DNA from: Spirosoma oryzicola
GTDB lineage: Bacteria > Bacteroidota > Bacteroidia > Cytophagales > Spirosomataceae
Assembly (NCBI RefSeq): GCF_021233055.1
Contig: NZ_CP089546.1
Span: 1-64,000, forward strand
DNA length: 64,000 bases
Reading direction: 5' to 3'
Shown here: one piece after another, positions 51,901 through 60,455 of the stretch
Position numbering within the stretch: the stretch's first letter is position 1
Layout of the letters: each line of letters starts with the position of its first letter
The notes under the pieces: generated by a model
What the model was told of the DNA's origin: nothing
The model's input: the letters and a program-made list of their open reading frames with translations, nothing else
Databases searched by the model: none
Made by a program: the position numbers and the translations under genes

Positions 51901-53376
51901 GAAGTACGACTCCGGCCCGTGATCATGACGGCACTGGTCGCTTCATTTGGTTTTATTCCGATGGCCGTTTCGAACTCAGCCGGTGCCGAAGTACAGAAAC
52001 CACTGGCCACCGTCGTGATCGGCGGACTACTAACGGCGACTGTGCTGACACTCCTTATTTTACCCATTCTTTATTCGCTGATCGAACGAAAAGCGGTAGC
52101 TAAGGAAGCCAGAGCCGCCAGTTCGTCAGGGCCCGGCCCGGCGGCAGGACTAGTTGTGATACTGCTTGTAGCGCTGACTACCACCAGCCGGGCTCAAGGA
52201 CCGCAACAAATTACGATTCAGCAGGCAATCCAGCAGGCTACGAACCGGAACGGTCAGTTGCAGACGGCCAATCTGGGCGTGAGCCAGCAGCAGGCCCTAC
52301 GCCGGACAGCCTACGATGCCGGTCGCCTGTCAGCCTCGCTTATGCTGGGCCAATACAACAGCCGCCGGTTCGACAACAACCTCACCCTTACGCAAACTAT
52401 TCCCAATCCAACCCTGATGCGTCGACTGGCCCAGCTAAACGACCAGCTGGTAAGCGCCCGGCAGGCTGGGGTAGCCGTAACGCAGCAAGATATCCTGTAC
52501 GGGGTTAAATCAGTGTATTACGAGTTAAATTATCGCTACCGGAAGCGAATACTTTTTCAGCAGCAGGATACCGTCCTGACGGAGTTTGTAAAGGCGGCCG
52601 GGCTACGCTTTAAAACAGGCGAAACGGGTAGTCTGGAAAAAGCGTCGGCCGAAAGTCAATTGGCCGAGCAGCGGGTACGATTAGCGCAGCACGAAGCGTC
52701 CATAATGGCGAGCCGGGTCCAGCTGCAAACGTTTCTTTACAACCAGCAGCCGATTGATATTTCGGCGGAGCCACTGCCCAAACCGGCCATTGAAGCCATC
52801 CAGGATAGTGCTTCGCTGGCCCGCAACCCGCTGCTCCTGCAGTTGCAGGAGCAGATCCAAGTTGCGGAACAGAGCCGGCTTGTCGAGCAGGCCCGGATGA
52901 AACCAGATTTTCTAGTGGGCTTGTTTAGCCAGACTCTGATTGGCAATCAGTTGATTAACGGACAGGAGCTTTTTTTTGGACCCGGTTATCGGTTCAATGG
53001 GGGACAGATTGGTATTACACTTCCCCTGCCCGGTCAGCCGCAGAAAGCCCGCATCAATGCCGCCCGAATCGGCGAGCAAATTGCCCGGACGGAACTGAAG
53101 AATCAGCAGTTCGCACTTAGTCAGCAACTGAGCCAGGCGGTTCAGCAATATGGGCTATTTCGGCAGGCACTGGCCTATTACGAAGCCAATGGACTACCCC
53201 AGGCCGAACTGATGCAGCAAAATGCCCGCAGCAGTTTCAGCCGTGGCGATATCGGTTACGTAGAATTTTCACTGGCGCTTCAACAAGCCTTCACGATCCA
53301 GTCAAACTACCTTGACCTGCTCAATCAATACAACCAATCGGTTCTATACATCAATTATTTACTGGGTAATCCCTGA
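48928..53376 (+). CDS. czcA: CzcA-type heavy-metal RND pump fused to a TolC-like outer-membrane factor
   Basis: About 1482 residues from the ATG at 48928; the frame's earlier start is TTG. Residues 1 to ~1050 form an HME-RND pump with 12 membrane helices. In TM4, LGAIDFGLIVDGAVIIVEAT has Asp401, Asp407 and Glu414, the proton/cation relay of CzcA-type pumps for divalent cations; CusA-type copper/silver pumps differ here. After ~1055 comes a linker, a signal-like hydrophobic segment (VVILLVALTTTSRAQG) and a TolC/OEP-like domain (~1095-1482). The stop overlaps the next start (TGATG). Confidence 0.92.
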   Translation: MLNAIIYFSIRNKLIIGLFTLALIGWGIWSASQLPIDAVPDITNNQVQVITSTPSLAAEDIERLVTFPIEVSLSSIPGITELRSFSRFGLSIVTVVFTDATDVYWARQQISERLQTVVGQIPPGVGSPTMAPVTTGLGEIFQYTVVPQKGYENRYSLSDLRTIQDWTIRRSLLGTPGVADVSGFGGLLKQYEIAVDPDRLRSAGVTMTDLFTALQQNNQNTGGAYIDKKPNAFFIRSDGLIHSPDDVADIVVQLNAQGLPVRVRDVAQVGIGSAVRYGAVTRNGQGETVGAVVMMVKGENSSAVIQRVKEKITQIQQTLPPGIQIIPFLDRTKMVNSAIGTVERNLLEGATIVIVVLVLLLGNFRAGFVVASVIPLALLFAISLMNLFGVSGNLMSLGAIDFGLIVDGAVIIVEATLHHITLRNKDKLLTQREMDDEVFLSAGRIRSSAAFGEIIILIVYLPILALSGIEGKMFRPMALTVAFAILGAFILSITYVPMVSALLLNKKITHKTSFSDRIIKRIHRVYEPILVKALAHRLLILSGAAGLLVVAVYAFSRMGGEFIPQLDEGDFAVDTRTLTGSSLSETIDATQKAQRILLNQFPEVEQVVGKIGSGEIPTDPMPIEAADLMVILKPKADWTSASTRDELAEKMADALAVIPGVTFGFQQPVQMRFNELMTGARQDVALKIYGEDLAQLTKLADQVGSLIRTIDGAKDLYIEQVGGLSQILIRLDRAQIAKFGLNVADVNRVINTAFAGQSAGQVFEGEKRFDLVVRLAADKRQSIDDIRNVYVPVAASATRPAQQIPLGQLAQVTMQEAPNQIQRDNAHRRITLGFNVRGESTPDASARSESTGGRDVESIVTELQQKVGQHIKFPPGYSITYGGQFQNLVDAKKRLSIAVPIALALIFALLFFTFNSVRQSLLIFMAIPLAAIGGVFALLIRGMPFSISAGVGFIALSGVAVLNGIVLIAEFNRLRHEEGLTDMAEIIRLGTEVRLRPVIMTALVASFGFIPMAVSNSAGAEVQKPLATVVIGGLLTATVLTLLILPILYSLIERKAVAKEARAASSSGPGPAAGLVVILLVALTTTSRAQGPQQITIQQAIQQATNRNGQLQTANLGVSQQQALRRTAYDAGRLSASLMLGQYNSRRFDNNLTLTQTIPNPTLMRRLAQLNDQLVSARQAGVAVTQQDILYGVKSVYYELNYRYRKRILFQQQDTVLTEFVKAAGLRFKTGETGSLEKASAESQLAEQRVRLAQHEASIMASRVQLQTFLYNQQPIDISAEPLPKPAIEAIQDSASLARNPLLLQLQEQIQVAEQSRLVEQARMKPDFLVGLFSQTLIGNQLINGQELFFGPGYRFNGGQIGITLPLPGQPQKARINAARIGEQIARTELKNQQFALSQQLSQAVQQYGLFRQALAYYEANGLPQAELMQQNARSSFSRGDIGYVEFSLALQQAFTIQSNYLDLLNQYNQSVLYINYLLGNP

Positions 53377-54593
53377 TGAACCACATGACTTACAAACTAT
53401 ACGCGTATAGCCTGCTGGCGGTTCTGATTATAGTTGTTGCTGCCGGGTGCCGCTCGACTGACAATCAGGGCAGTAAAGAACGTACGGATCAGGCGACAGC
53501 GACCGAGCCTACGAACGATTCCGCCACCGCAGGCCCGATTCAGGTGTCGCTCACGCAGGCTCAGTACAACGTAGCGGCCATTCAGTTGGGCCAGCCTACA
53601 GTGCGCACCCTTCATTCTACGTTGAAAGCGACCGGAACGATTGATGTGCCTGCGTCGAACCTGGTTTCTGTTGCCATTCCCTTCGGCGGATACATCCGGA
53701 AAATCGATCTGGAACCGGGCATGAAGGTACGGAAAGGGCAGCCGCTGGTCCAATTGGAAAACCCCGATTTTATCCAGCTCCAGCAGGATTATCTGGATAC
53801 GAAAGCCAAGCTGGAATTTGCAGATCTTGACTTCGTCCGCCAGCAGGAACTGAGTCGCGAAAACGTAAACGCGTTAAAGGTTTTTCAGCAGGTACGAGCC
53901 AGCCGACAGAGCTTACAAGCTCAACTGGCAGGTATGTCCCAGCGCCTGGCGATGATGCACATCGAGGCCAAAAAGCTCAGTCCAAACCAGTTGACCCGCG
54001 TAGTTACGATCCCATCGCCCGTATCCGGTTTTGTTACCAAGGTACCCGTCAACAACGGTCGGTTTTTGAATCCATCTGACGTATTGGTTGAGATCACCAA
54101 CGTCGACCACCTGCACGTTCAGCTCAATATTTACGAAAAAGACATCAGCCGGATTCACGCGGGCCAGCGGGTCCGTTTCAGCCTGGGCGGAGACTCCTCC
54201 TACGTGCATCAGGGAGAAATTTTCCTGATCGGAAAAGCCATCGCAGCTGACCGGACTATTACTGTACTGGCTCATCCGGACGGCTACGCAGCTGATTTTA
54301 TTCCGGGAGGCTATGTATCAGCCCTTATCGAAGTACAAACGCAGCCCTTACCCACTCTGCCCGAATCGGCGGTTGTTCGGTACGGAGGCAAGTCGCTAAT
54401 TTATGTTCTCGCGAAGAAATACAGTAACCCAACCCGTTACCAGTTCCAGCAGGTAGAGGTTCAAACAGCCGTTCGGGAGAATGGCTACGTAGCTGTAACG
54501 CTGCCCGCTGGTATAGATCCAGCCGTGACACCGATTGTGATCAATGGCGCTTACAGTCTGCTCGCCAAACTCAAAAACAGCGAAGACGAATAA
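53376..54593 (+). CDS. czcB: RND periplasmic adaptor lipoprotein
   Basis: 405 residues. The lipobox VVAAGC sets Cys25 as lipid anchor. A lipoyl-type half motif (GGYIRKIDLEPGMKVRKGQPLV) is followed by an alpha-hairpin (LQQDYLDTKAKLEFADLDFV), the second lipoyl half (VTIPSPVSGFVTKVPVNNGR) and beta-barrel and membrane-proximal domains ending VINGAYSLLAKL. It joins the pump and outer-membrane factor in the tripartite system. It is translationally coupled to the pump by TGATG. Confidence 0.92.
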   Translation: MNHMTYKLYAYSLLAVLIIVVAAGCRSTDNQGSKERTDQATATEPTNDSATAGPIQVSLTQAQYNVAAIQLGQPTVRTLHSTLKATGTIDVPASNLVSVAIPFGGYIRKIDLEPGMKVRKGQPLVQLENPDFIQLQQDYLDTKAKLEFADLDFVRQQELSRENVNALKVFQQVRASRQSLQAQLAGMSQRLAMMHIEAKKLSPNQLTRVVTIPSPVSGFVTKVPVNNGRFLNPSDVLVEITNVDHLHVQLNIYEKDISRIHAGQRVRFSLGGDSSYVHQGEIFLIGKAIAADRTITVLAHPDGYAADFIPGGYVSALIEVQTQPLPTLPESAVVRYGGKSLIYVLAKKYSNPTRYQFQQVEVQTAVRENGYVAVTLPAGIDPAVTPIVINGAYSLLAKLKNSEDE

Positions 54594-54937
54594 AAGCCTA
54601 AACCAGCGATTCCCATTCGTATTTCCTGTTAAAGGCGGCATGCAATTGCGAACTGTTTTGCGAAACGAGTCATCGTTGAATTAGTCACTACCCTCGTTTG
54701 GGTTTCAGCGAGTTGGAACGCTTCCCCGGATCGTCCTGGGGAAGCATCGGGCTTACCTGACGAACACTATTCTGATAAAACCGGCACGAAGCCGAAAAGA
54801 GACCGGCTTACCGGTCTCGTCTTTTTATCAGGCAGGTATAATCCGCACGCATCGTCTTTTTAGTAAGTAACCTGTTTCCTAAACAGACAAGCCGGTGTGC
54901 CAGCCAACCGACAGGTACACCAACTTCCTAAACCCTT
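54594..54937. other. Intergenic between the efflux operon and the oxidoreductase gene
   Basis: About 340 bases holding the efflux operon terminator (listed separately) and the promoter region of the GMC oxidoreductase. Nothing else was seen. Confidence 0.5.
54795..54826 (+). terminator. Rho-independent terminator of the efflux operon
   Basis: GAGACCGG (54799-54806) pairs with CCGGTCTC (54811-54818) over a four-base loop, flanked by AAAA on the left and GTCTTTTT on the right. Confidence 0.8.
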
Positions 54938-56665
54938 ATGAACCTGACTCGTAAAGCACAACTTAACCACACGTTCGATGCCATTGTGATTGGTTCGGGC
55001 GTCAGTGGCGGCTGGGCCGCCAAAGAACTTACACAGAAAGGATTGCGGGTACTGATGCTCGAACGAGGGCGCGATCTTCAGCACGTTACCGGCTACGACA
55101 CGGCAATGATGGCCCCTTGGGAGTTTGCCCATCGCGATCGTACTATCTTGCCCAAAGATGATCCAGCCCCTGATTTTCGGGTGATGGGCTACAATGAGCA
55201 AAACGGCCATTTTGTGTTCGACAACCGAAACGCACCCTACAAAGAAACCCACCCGTTTCTTTGGTACCGCCCTGACATTCTGGGTGGTAAGTCGGTCATG
55301 TGGGGGCGGCAGAGCTATCGATTTAGTGAGATGGATTTCGAAGCCAACGCCCGCGATGGGTTCGGTACCGACTGGCCGATCCGGTACAAGGATCTGGCTC
55401 CCTGGTACAGCTATGTCGAATCGTTCGCCGGGATTTCGGGCAATAAGGAAGGGCTGGACCAGTTACCCGACGGTGAGTTTTTACCGCCTATGGATATGAA
55501 CTGCGTGGAAGAGCACGTTCGCGGGAAACTGAAAAGTACCATGAATCGCGTGATGACAATCGGCCGAACCGCCAACCTGTCGAAAGCCAACCCGGTGCAC
55601 ACCTCAATTGGTCGCGCTCCATGCCAGTACCGAAATCATTGCGCCAGAGGCTGCCCATACGGTGGCTATTTCAGTTCCCTGTCGTCTACATTACCAGCCG
55701 CCCGCAGCACTAGCCGGCTTACGGTTCGGACTGATAGCATTGTGTCGGAGGTGTTGTTTGACGAGAAAAAAGGGAAAGCAAGTGGCGTTCGGGTCATCGA
55801 CGCCCGAACGAATCAGACAACCGAATACTACGCCCGGATTATCTTCCTGAATGCGTCGGCGATGGCCACAAACTTCATTCTACTCAACTCGGTTTCAACT
55901 CGGTTTCCGAACGGATTGGGTAATGAAAGTGGTACCCTCGGGAAGTACATCATGGATCATCATTTTCAGGTCGGCGCCAATGCCCAGGCTGATGGTATGG
56001 GGTTCGACGATAAATACTACTACGGGCGCCGGGCGAACGGCATCTACATTCCCCGCTACCGGAATATCGGCACCGACAAACGGACGTACCTGCGAGGCTT
56101 TGGCTATCAGGGCGGAGCATCCCGGTCTGGCTGGCAGCGACTGATTGCAGAAGCCGCTGGTCCTGATGAGGGTTTTGGAGCCGCATTGAAGGAAAACGCC
56201 ACGCAGCCAGGTCCTTGGACGATGGGGATCATGGGATTCGGCGAATGCCTACCCTACGAAGACAACACGATCACGCTTAATCACAACCGCCTTGACAAGT
56301 GGGGGTTGCCAACGATTGTATTCGACGTAAAATTCCGGGAAAACGAGGAGCGTATGCGTCAGGACATGATGAATGATGCCGCCGAAATGCTTGAAGCGGC
56401 TGGTCTGAAAAATATCGCTACGTACGATCGTCATTCGATACCCGGTATGGCAGTTCATGAAACGGGCGGGGTCCGCATGGGCCGTGATCCCAAAACGTCA
56501 ATGCTCAACGCGCACAATCAGCTTTGGGCAGCCAAGAATGTTTTCGTTACCGATGGCGCTTCATTTGCGTCGGTAGCTTGTCAGAACCCGTCGCTCACAC
56601 TCATGGCTCTGACGGCCCGGGCGGCCGATTACGCCGTCAGCGAATTGAAAAGGCAGAACTTATAA
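54938..56665 (+). CDS. GMC-family FAD-dependent oxidoreductase, probable sugar 3-dehydrogenase
   Basis: 575 residues. The dinucleotide-binding motif is VIGSGVSGGWAA (about 17-28). The GMC C-terminus includes IPGMAVHETGGVRMGRDP and VTDGASFASVACQNPSLTLM, with the active-site His/Asn pair. A Cys-rich stretch (CQYRNHCARGCPYGG) is typical of the sugar-dehydrogenase branch. With the adjacent DUF1080 protein, a role in making 3-keto-glycosides is likely. The small gluconate-dehydrogenase-type subunit usually paired with this branch is not nearby. No export signal is obvious. Confidence 0.88.
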   Translation: MNLTRKAQLNHTFDAIVIGSGVSGGWAAKELTQKGLRVLMLERGRDLQHVTGYDTAMMAPWEFAHRDRTILPKDDPAPDFRVMGYNEQNGHFVFDNRNAPYKETHPFLWYRPDILGGKSVMWGRQSYRFSEMDFEANARDGFGTDWPIRYKDLAPWYSYVESFAGISGNKEGLDQLPDGEFLPPMDMNCVEEHVRGKLKSTMNRVMTIGRTANLSKANPVHTSIGRAPCQYRNHCARGCPYGGYFSSLSSTLPAARSTSRLTVRTDSIVSEVLFDEKKGKASGVRVIDARTNQTTEYYARIIFLNASAMATNFILLNSVSTRFPNGLGNESGTLGKYIMDHHFQVGANAQADGMGFDDKYYYGRRANGIYIPRYRNIGTDKRTYLRGFGYQGGASRSGWQRLIAEAAGPDEGFGAALKENATQPGPWTMGIMGFGECLPYEDNTITLNHNRLDKWGLPTIVFDVKFRENEERMRQDMMNDAAEMLEAAGLKNIATYDRHSIPGMAVHETGGVRMGRDPKTSMLNAHNQLWAAKNVFVTDGASFASVACQNPSLTLMALTARAADYAVSELKRQNL

Positions 56666-56681
56666 CCGGAACCTATTCTGA

Positions 56682-56731
56682 TTTTTCGTTCATCGTCAAC
56701 GATGTGCACATCGTTGACGATGAACGAAAAA
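56682..56731. terminator. Bidirectional terminator between GMC gene and AraC gene
   Basis: A perfect 50-base palindrome (25 bp per arm, centre GTGCAC at 56704-56709) with T and A runs at its ends, placed between two convergent genes. Confidence 0.85.
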
Positions 56732-56767
56732 GCCTACTCAGGCTTCAGTCTCTTCGGAGAGTTGACG

Positions 56768-57604
56768 TTAGAGTCCCCGGCGGAAAGCGGTGGGTGTATG
56801 ACCAGTATACTTCTTGAATTGTTTACAAAAATGGCTTTCGTCCGTGTAGCCAAATTCCTCGGCAATCTGGGCCAGCGTCCGTGAACTATACAACAACCGG
56901 GCTTCAATCAGCTTAATTTTGTATTTGGTAATATACTGTTTGAGGGATTCCCCGGTATGTTTCTTGAAGAACAGACTAATGTAGGCCGGTGAATAGTGGA
57001 AGGCATCGGCCAGATGGTCGATACTCAGGATCGTGGGCTGGTGAATGTGCTGCCGGATATACAGCAGGATTGCCTCTAGCGAAGCGCTCACAACCGGTTT
57101 GGCCGGAACATGCCGGAACAGGTTTCGGGCCAGAATCAGCAACATGCTACGTAGCAAACTGTCGCGAATGGGGTCAAAGTAAGGAGATTGCTGCCGCAGG
57201 CTTTCTTCTTCCAGCACCGCCCGTAGGTGATGCAGCTTCTGCTTTTCCAATGGATCGGTTACGATAGACCCGCGACTCTGCGAAGAGGTGGTCAGCAACG
57301 CCCTGATCACGGGTTGCCAGGAGCCATCCTGTCCAGCGGATGCTTCGCTGTGGATCGATTCGTTGAAGCGGACAAAGCTGAACTCGGTCAGGGTGTCGAT
57401 CGTAAAATGGTGGTAATCTTCGGGTCCCAATAAAAACACATCGCCAGCCTCGTAACCGAACGCATTCCCGTTGATAAAATGTGTCCCACGGCCCTTGAGG
57501 ATAAAAATAATTTCGAAGTAGGTGTGTTTATGGGTAGCGTGCGCCCAGGTAGTAGCCTCAAAATGATAAATACTAAAAGGGGCGTGTAAGACGTATCGCT
57601 TCAT
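56768..57604 (-). CDS. AraC-family transcriptional regulator with cupin sensor domain
   Basis: 278 residues. The N-terminal ~140 residues form a cupin-like ligand pocket (HKHTYFEIIFILKGRGTHFI, DVFLLGPEDYHHFTI). The C-terminal ~100 residues hold two helix-turn-helix units (SIDHLADAFHYSPAYISLFF and LAQIAEEFGYTDESHFCKQF). Regulators of this shape respond to sugars. It is divergent from the DUF1080 gene (78 bases to its open frame) and convergent with the GMC gene, so it likely controls one or both. Confidence 0.92.
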   Translation of the reverse strand: MKRYVLHAPFSIYHFEATTWAHATHKHTYFEIIFILKGRGTHFINGNAFGYEAGDVFLLGPEDYHHFTIDTLTEFSFVRFNESIHSEASAGQDGSWQPVIRALLTTSSQSRGSIVTDPLEKQKLHHLRAVLEEESLRQQSPYFDPIRDSLLRSMLLILARNLFRHVPAKPVVSASLEAILLYIRQHIHQPTILSIDHLADAFHYSPAYISLFFKKHTGESLKQYITKYKIKLIEARLLYSSRTLAQIAEEFGYTDESHFCKQFKKYTGHTPTAFRRGL

Positions 57605-57724
57605 GCAGCATCCGGACGTGCAGTAAATGTACCGATAAAGAATGGATTCTTACAACGTACATCGCTACCCCCTCCGCTACATTTGCCTTCGATAAACGGC
57701 TTTCCACCCAACCTATTCCATCGG

Positions 57725-58594
57725 ATGATTTTTGTTACTAGCTTATTTATTTGGCTAACGGGCCTATTTGCACCAAAAAATGCGGGTGTCCCTCCAGGCT
57801 GGACCCCGTTACTGGATAAAAACCTGTCGCAGTGGGAAACCTACCTAAGTTATTCGCACAAGACGGGTTATAATGGAAAAATACCAACCGATGCCGCAGG
57901 CAACCCGATTCAGCCTATCGGATATAACAAAGACAGCACGCACGTATTTTCGGTTAGCAGCGAACCGGGTGGCCCCGTGCTGCGGGTAAGTGGAACGATT
58001 TACGGGTGCTTATTCACCCGCCAGGACTACGAAAACTATCACCTGACACTCCAGGTCAAGTGGGGAACGCAAAAACACGATCCCCGAAAAAATATGCTGC
58101 GCGACTCCGGCATTCTGTATCATTCCACGGGCGAAGCGGGTGCCGAATACTGGCGCTCCTGGATGCTTTCCCAAGAGTTTCAGATCATGGAAGGGCACAT
58201 GGGCGACTTCTGGTGCCAGGCCAACTCCGCTATCGACATCCGTTCTTTCCAGTCAGAAGGCATCATGAACCGGGTAGCGGATGAAAAGCAACCATTTGCC
58301 CCCTTCAAAAAAGGGAGTGATTTTTTCTGCCTCCGATCAGCCAATTACGAAAGTCCGGCGGGCGAATGGACGACGCTCGAACTGATCTGTTTCGAAGGTA
58401 AAAGCCTGCACATCGTCAACGGTCACGTGGTAATGGTCCTCAAAGATTCGCGCTATACAAAACCCGATGGGCAGGATGTTGCCATGGGAAAAGGAAAACT
58501 TCAACTGCAAAGTGAAGCAGCCGAAGTCTTTTACCGGGACATTCGCATAAAACCGCTGACGGCCATGCCCCAGGCGTACGCAGGACTGTTTTAA
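57725..58594 (+). CDS. DUF1080 (3-keto-disaccharide hydrolase) family secreted protein
   Basis: About 289 residues from the ATG at 57725, which starts a signal peptide (MIFVTSLFIWLTGLFAP). The concanavalin-like jelly roll of DUF1080 is visible in GWTPLLDKNLSQWETYLSYS, RDSGILYHSTGEAGAEYW, SQEFQIMEGHMGDFWC and KGKLQLQSEAAEVFYRDIRI. Characterised DUF1080 members act on 3-keto-glycosides. The adjacent GMC dehydrogenase could make that substrate, giving a short oxidise-and-cleave pathway regulated by the AraC protein between them. Confidence 0.88.
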   Translation: MIFVTSLFIWLTGLFAPKNAGVPPGWTPLLDKNLSQWETYLSYSHKTGYNGKIPTDAAGNPIQPIGYNKDSTHVFSVSSEPGGPVLRVSGTIYGCLFTRQDYENYHLTLQVKWGTQKHDPRKNMLRDSGILYHSTGEAGAEYWRSWMLSQEFQIMEGHMGDFWCQANSAIDIRSFQSEGIMNRVADEKQPFAPFKKGSDFFCLRSANYESPAGEWTTLELICFEGKSLHIVNGHVVMVLKDSRYTKPDGQDVAMGKGKLQLQSEAAEVFYRDIRIKPLTAMPQAYAGLF

Positions 58595-59523
58595 AGTGGG
58601 CTTTTCTTACAGACCGACGGCCAAGCAGACCATAAATATCAAACCAGACGATGGTTCGTTCAACACGGGATTGTTACGTATTGAGATTGGGTTATCTTTA
58701 TTAGCCCTTCGATGAGACTTTACTTTTTAGCAAGGCGAATGAATAACTAAAAGTAAAGTCTCACTTCCTTAGGTAATCAATTCAGTAGGCAACGACGTTC
58801 GATGTCACAACATCCATTATAATAGTGATCAGTATCGGGGATTGGGGCAATTGTCCGTCGACGGTCTATCGCCCTACACAGCCACCAGTTGATCAATGAG
58901 ACTAAAAGCAAAACTGTTCTCAATGGATTTATTTGCTTACCTGATACCAAAACTTACAGAACAGGTGAATATGAACCGTATGTAGAATTTTTGAAGTCAC
59001 ACCATTCTGCGATAGTCCCTTAAAGTAGTAAAATAACTTACTTGTCTTTTTAACTTCTATTTTTACTTACAGCTGCTTTCGAATTATTCACATTCAAATA
59101 TACAGACAAGCTTACAAGATTATTATTTGTCTATTTACTTGTTCTATTTTTCTTCTAGTTACTGCCTTATCTCTAATTTTTACATACTCGAAGCTTGATC
59201 ATATTACAACACTTACTTCCATAAGTATTACTTATACTTACTAATACCATATACGACAATCAAAATATTTATCGTTAATAAAAACTCATTCTTAAGAAAT
59301 AATTATCCAAAAGAATAGAGCAATTAAGCAATATATCATTGAATACGCAGAAAAATTACCAGTTAAAATTAACGATTTCACTATCTACATAATCAACTTT
59401 ATTTTGTTTTTTTATTATTATAAAAGCAAAATATTTTTGTTAACAGTAATTATAAACCCAGTATAAAAAAACAGAAAACAGAAATCAGAATAAATAAATA
59501 TTTTCGATATAACTTTATTTTTA
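58595..59523. other. Long AT-rich intergenic region at the border of the polysaccharide island
   Basis: About 930 bases without a gene. A hairpin (58713-58763) lies near its start. From about 58,980 onward the sequence becomes strongly AT-rich, with long A/T runs, and stays so through the three sugar genes that follow. The change of base composition marks the left border of a probably foreign segment. Confidence 0.6.
58713..58763. terminator. Hairpin after the DUF1080 gene
   Basis: A stem of about 16 base pairs: TGAGACTTTACTTTTTAG (58713-58730) pairs with 58747-58763 with one bulged T. Its position 120 bases after the DUF1080 stop suggests a transcription terminator, although the stem is AT-rich. 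Confidence 0.5.
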
Positions 59524-60414
59524 TTAGCTAGACAACATAGCTAATCCTTCATCAAAGGTCTTGGGATTATATTGCAATTCATTTCTCGCTTTGTCTATTA
59601 AAAGTATAGTACTTTGTGGACGGCGCGCCACTTGAATAAGTTTTGTGGTGTCAACGCGAGTAATTAATGACTTATCTAAGCCAAAGTATCTAGCTATTCT
59701 AGTAGCCAAATCATATGGCGTAAAAATTTCATAACCTGAGATATTAAAAATCCCTGTAACTACTTTGTCAATGATCATATAACATCCTACAGCCAAATCA
59801 TCAATTAATGTCGGGGTTCGCCATTGGTCATCCACAACTTTAATTTTTTTTCCTTCTTCTAACGTTTGTTTAATCCAAGTAACGATGTTACTTCGGCCGT
59901 CATAATGCGGGGTACCATATAAAAGCATTGTACGGACAATAGACCAGCGTAAATTTGATTTTCGAACTACTAACTCACCTGCCTGTTTACTCTCACCATA
60001 GAAATTAATTGGATTAGGTTGGCTATTTTCATCATATGGACCGGTAAGCCCATCAAATATAAAATCAGTTGAGATGTAAAGCAGAAAGGCATTTATGGTA
60101 TCACAAGCTTCTACAATGTATTCAACCGCGTGTACATTATGTTTCCAACACCTTGTCTTTTCCACTTCACATCTGTCTGCATCTGTCATTGCAGCACCAT
60201 GGATGACTATGTCTGGACGTAAGTGCCTGATAGTCTCAAGAACCACTTGACGGTTTGTTATATCCATCGATTGATAGATATACTCTCCTGAAAAAGAAAT
60301 CCGGTTAACCCCTATTCCTGTTGCTATTATAAATAGATCCGTTTTTTTTATTAATAATTCGACTAGTTTTTGCCCTAAAAAACCATTAGCCCCAGTTATT
60401 AGAATCCGCTTCAT
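59524..60414 (-). CDS. RmlD-like nucleotide-sugar reductase
   Basis: About 296 residues from the ATG at 60414. The NAD(P)-binding motif GANGFLGQKL opens the Rossmann fold; the catalytic Tyr-x-x-x-Lys is in FYGESKQAGE. The DIVIHGAAMTDADRCEVEK block and the C-terminal IARRPQSTILLIDKARNEL are typical of dTDP-4-dehydrorhamnose reductases. It would supply a deoxysugar nucleotide for surface polysaccharide. The other rhamnose-pathway genes (rmlA, B, C) are not in the window. AT-rich codon use sets it apart from the genes to its left. Confidence 0.85.
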   Translation of the reverse strand: MKRILITGANGFLGQKLVELLIKKTDLFIIATGIGVNRISFSGEYIYQSMDITNRQVVLETIRHLRPDIVIHGAAMTDADRCEVEKTRCWKHNVHAVEYIVEACDTINAFLLYISTDFIFDGLTGPYDENSQPNPINFYGESKQAGELVVRKSNLRWSIVRTMLLYGTPHYDGRSNIVTWIKQTLEEGKKIKVVDDQWRTPTLIDDLAVGCYMIIDKVVTGIFNISGYEIFTPYDLATRIARYFGLDKSLITRVDTTKLIQVARRPQSTILLIDKARNELQYNPKTFDEGLAMLSS

Positions 60415-60455
60415 AAGAAACAACTAAACGTAAAAATTTTTGAAAACAGCAAAGA

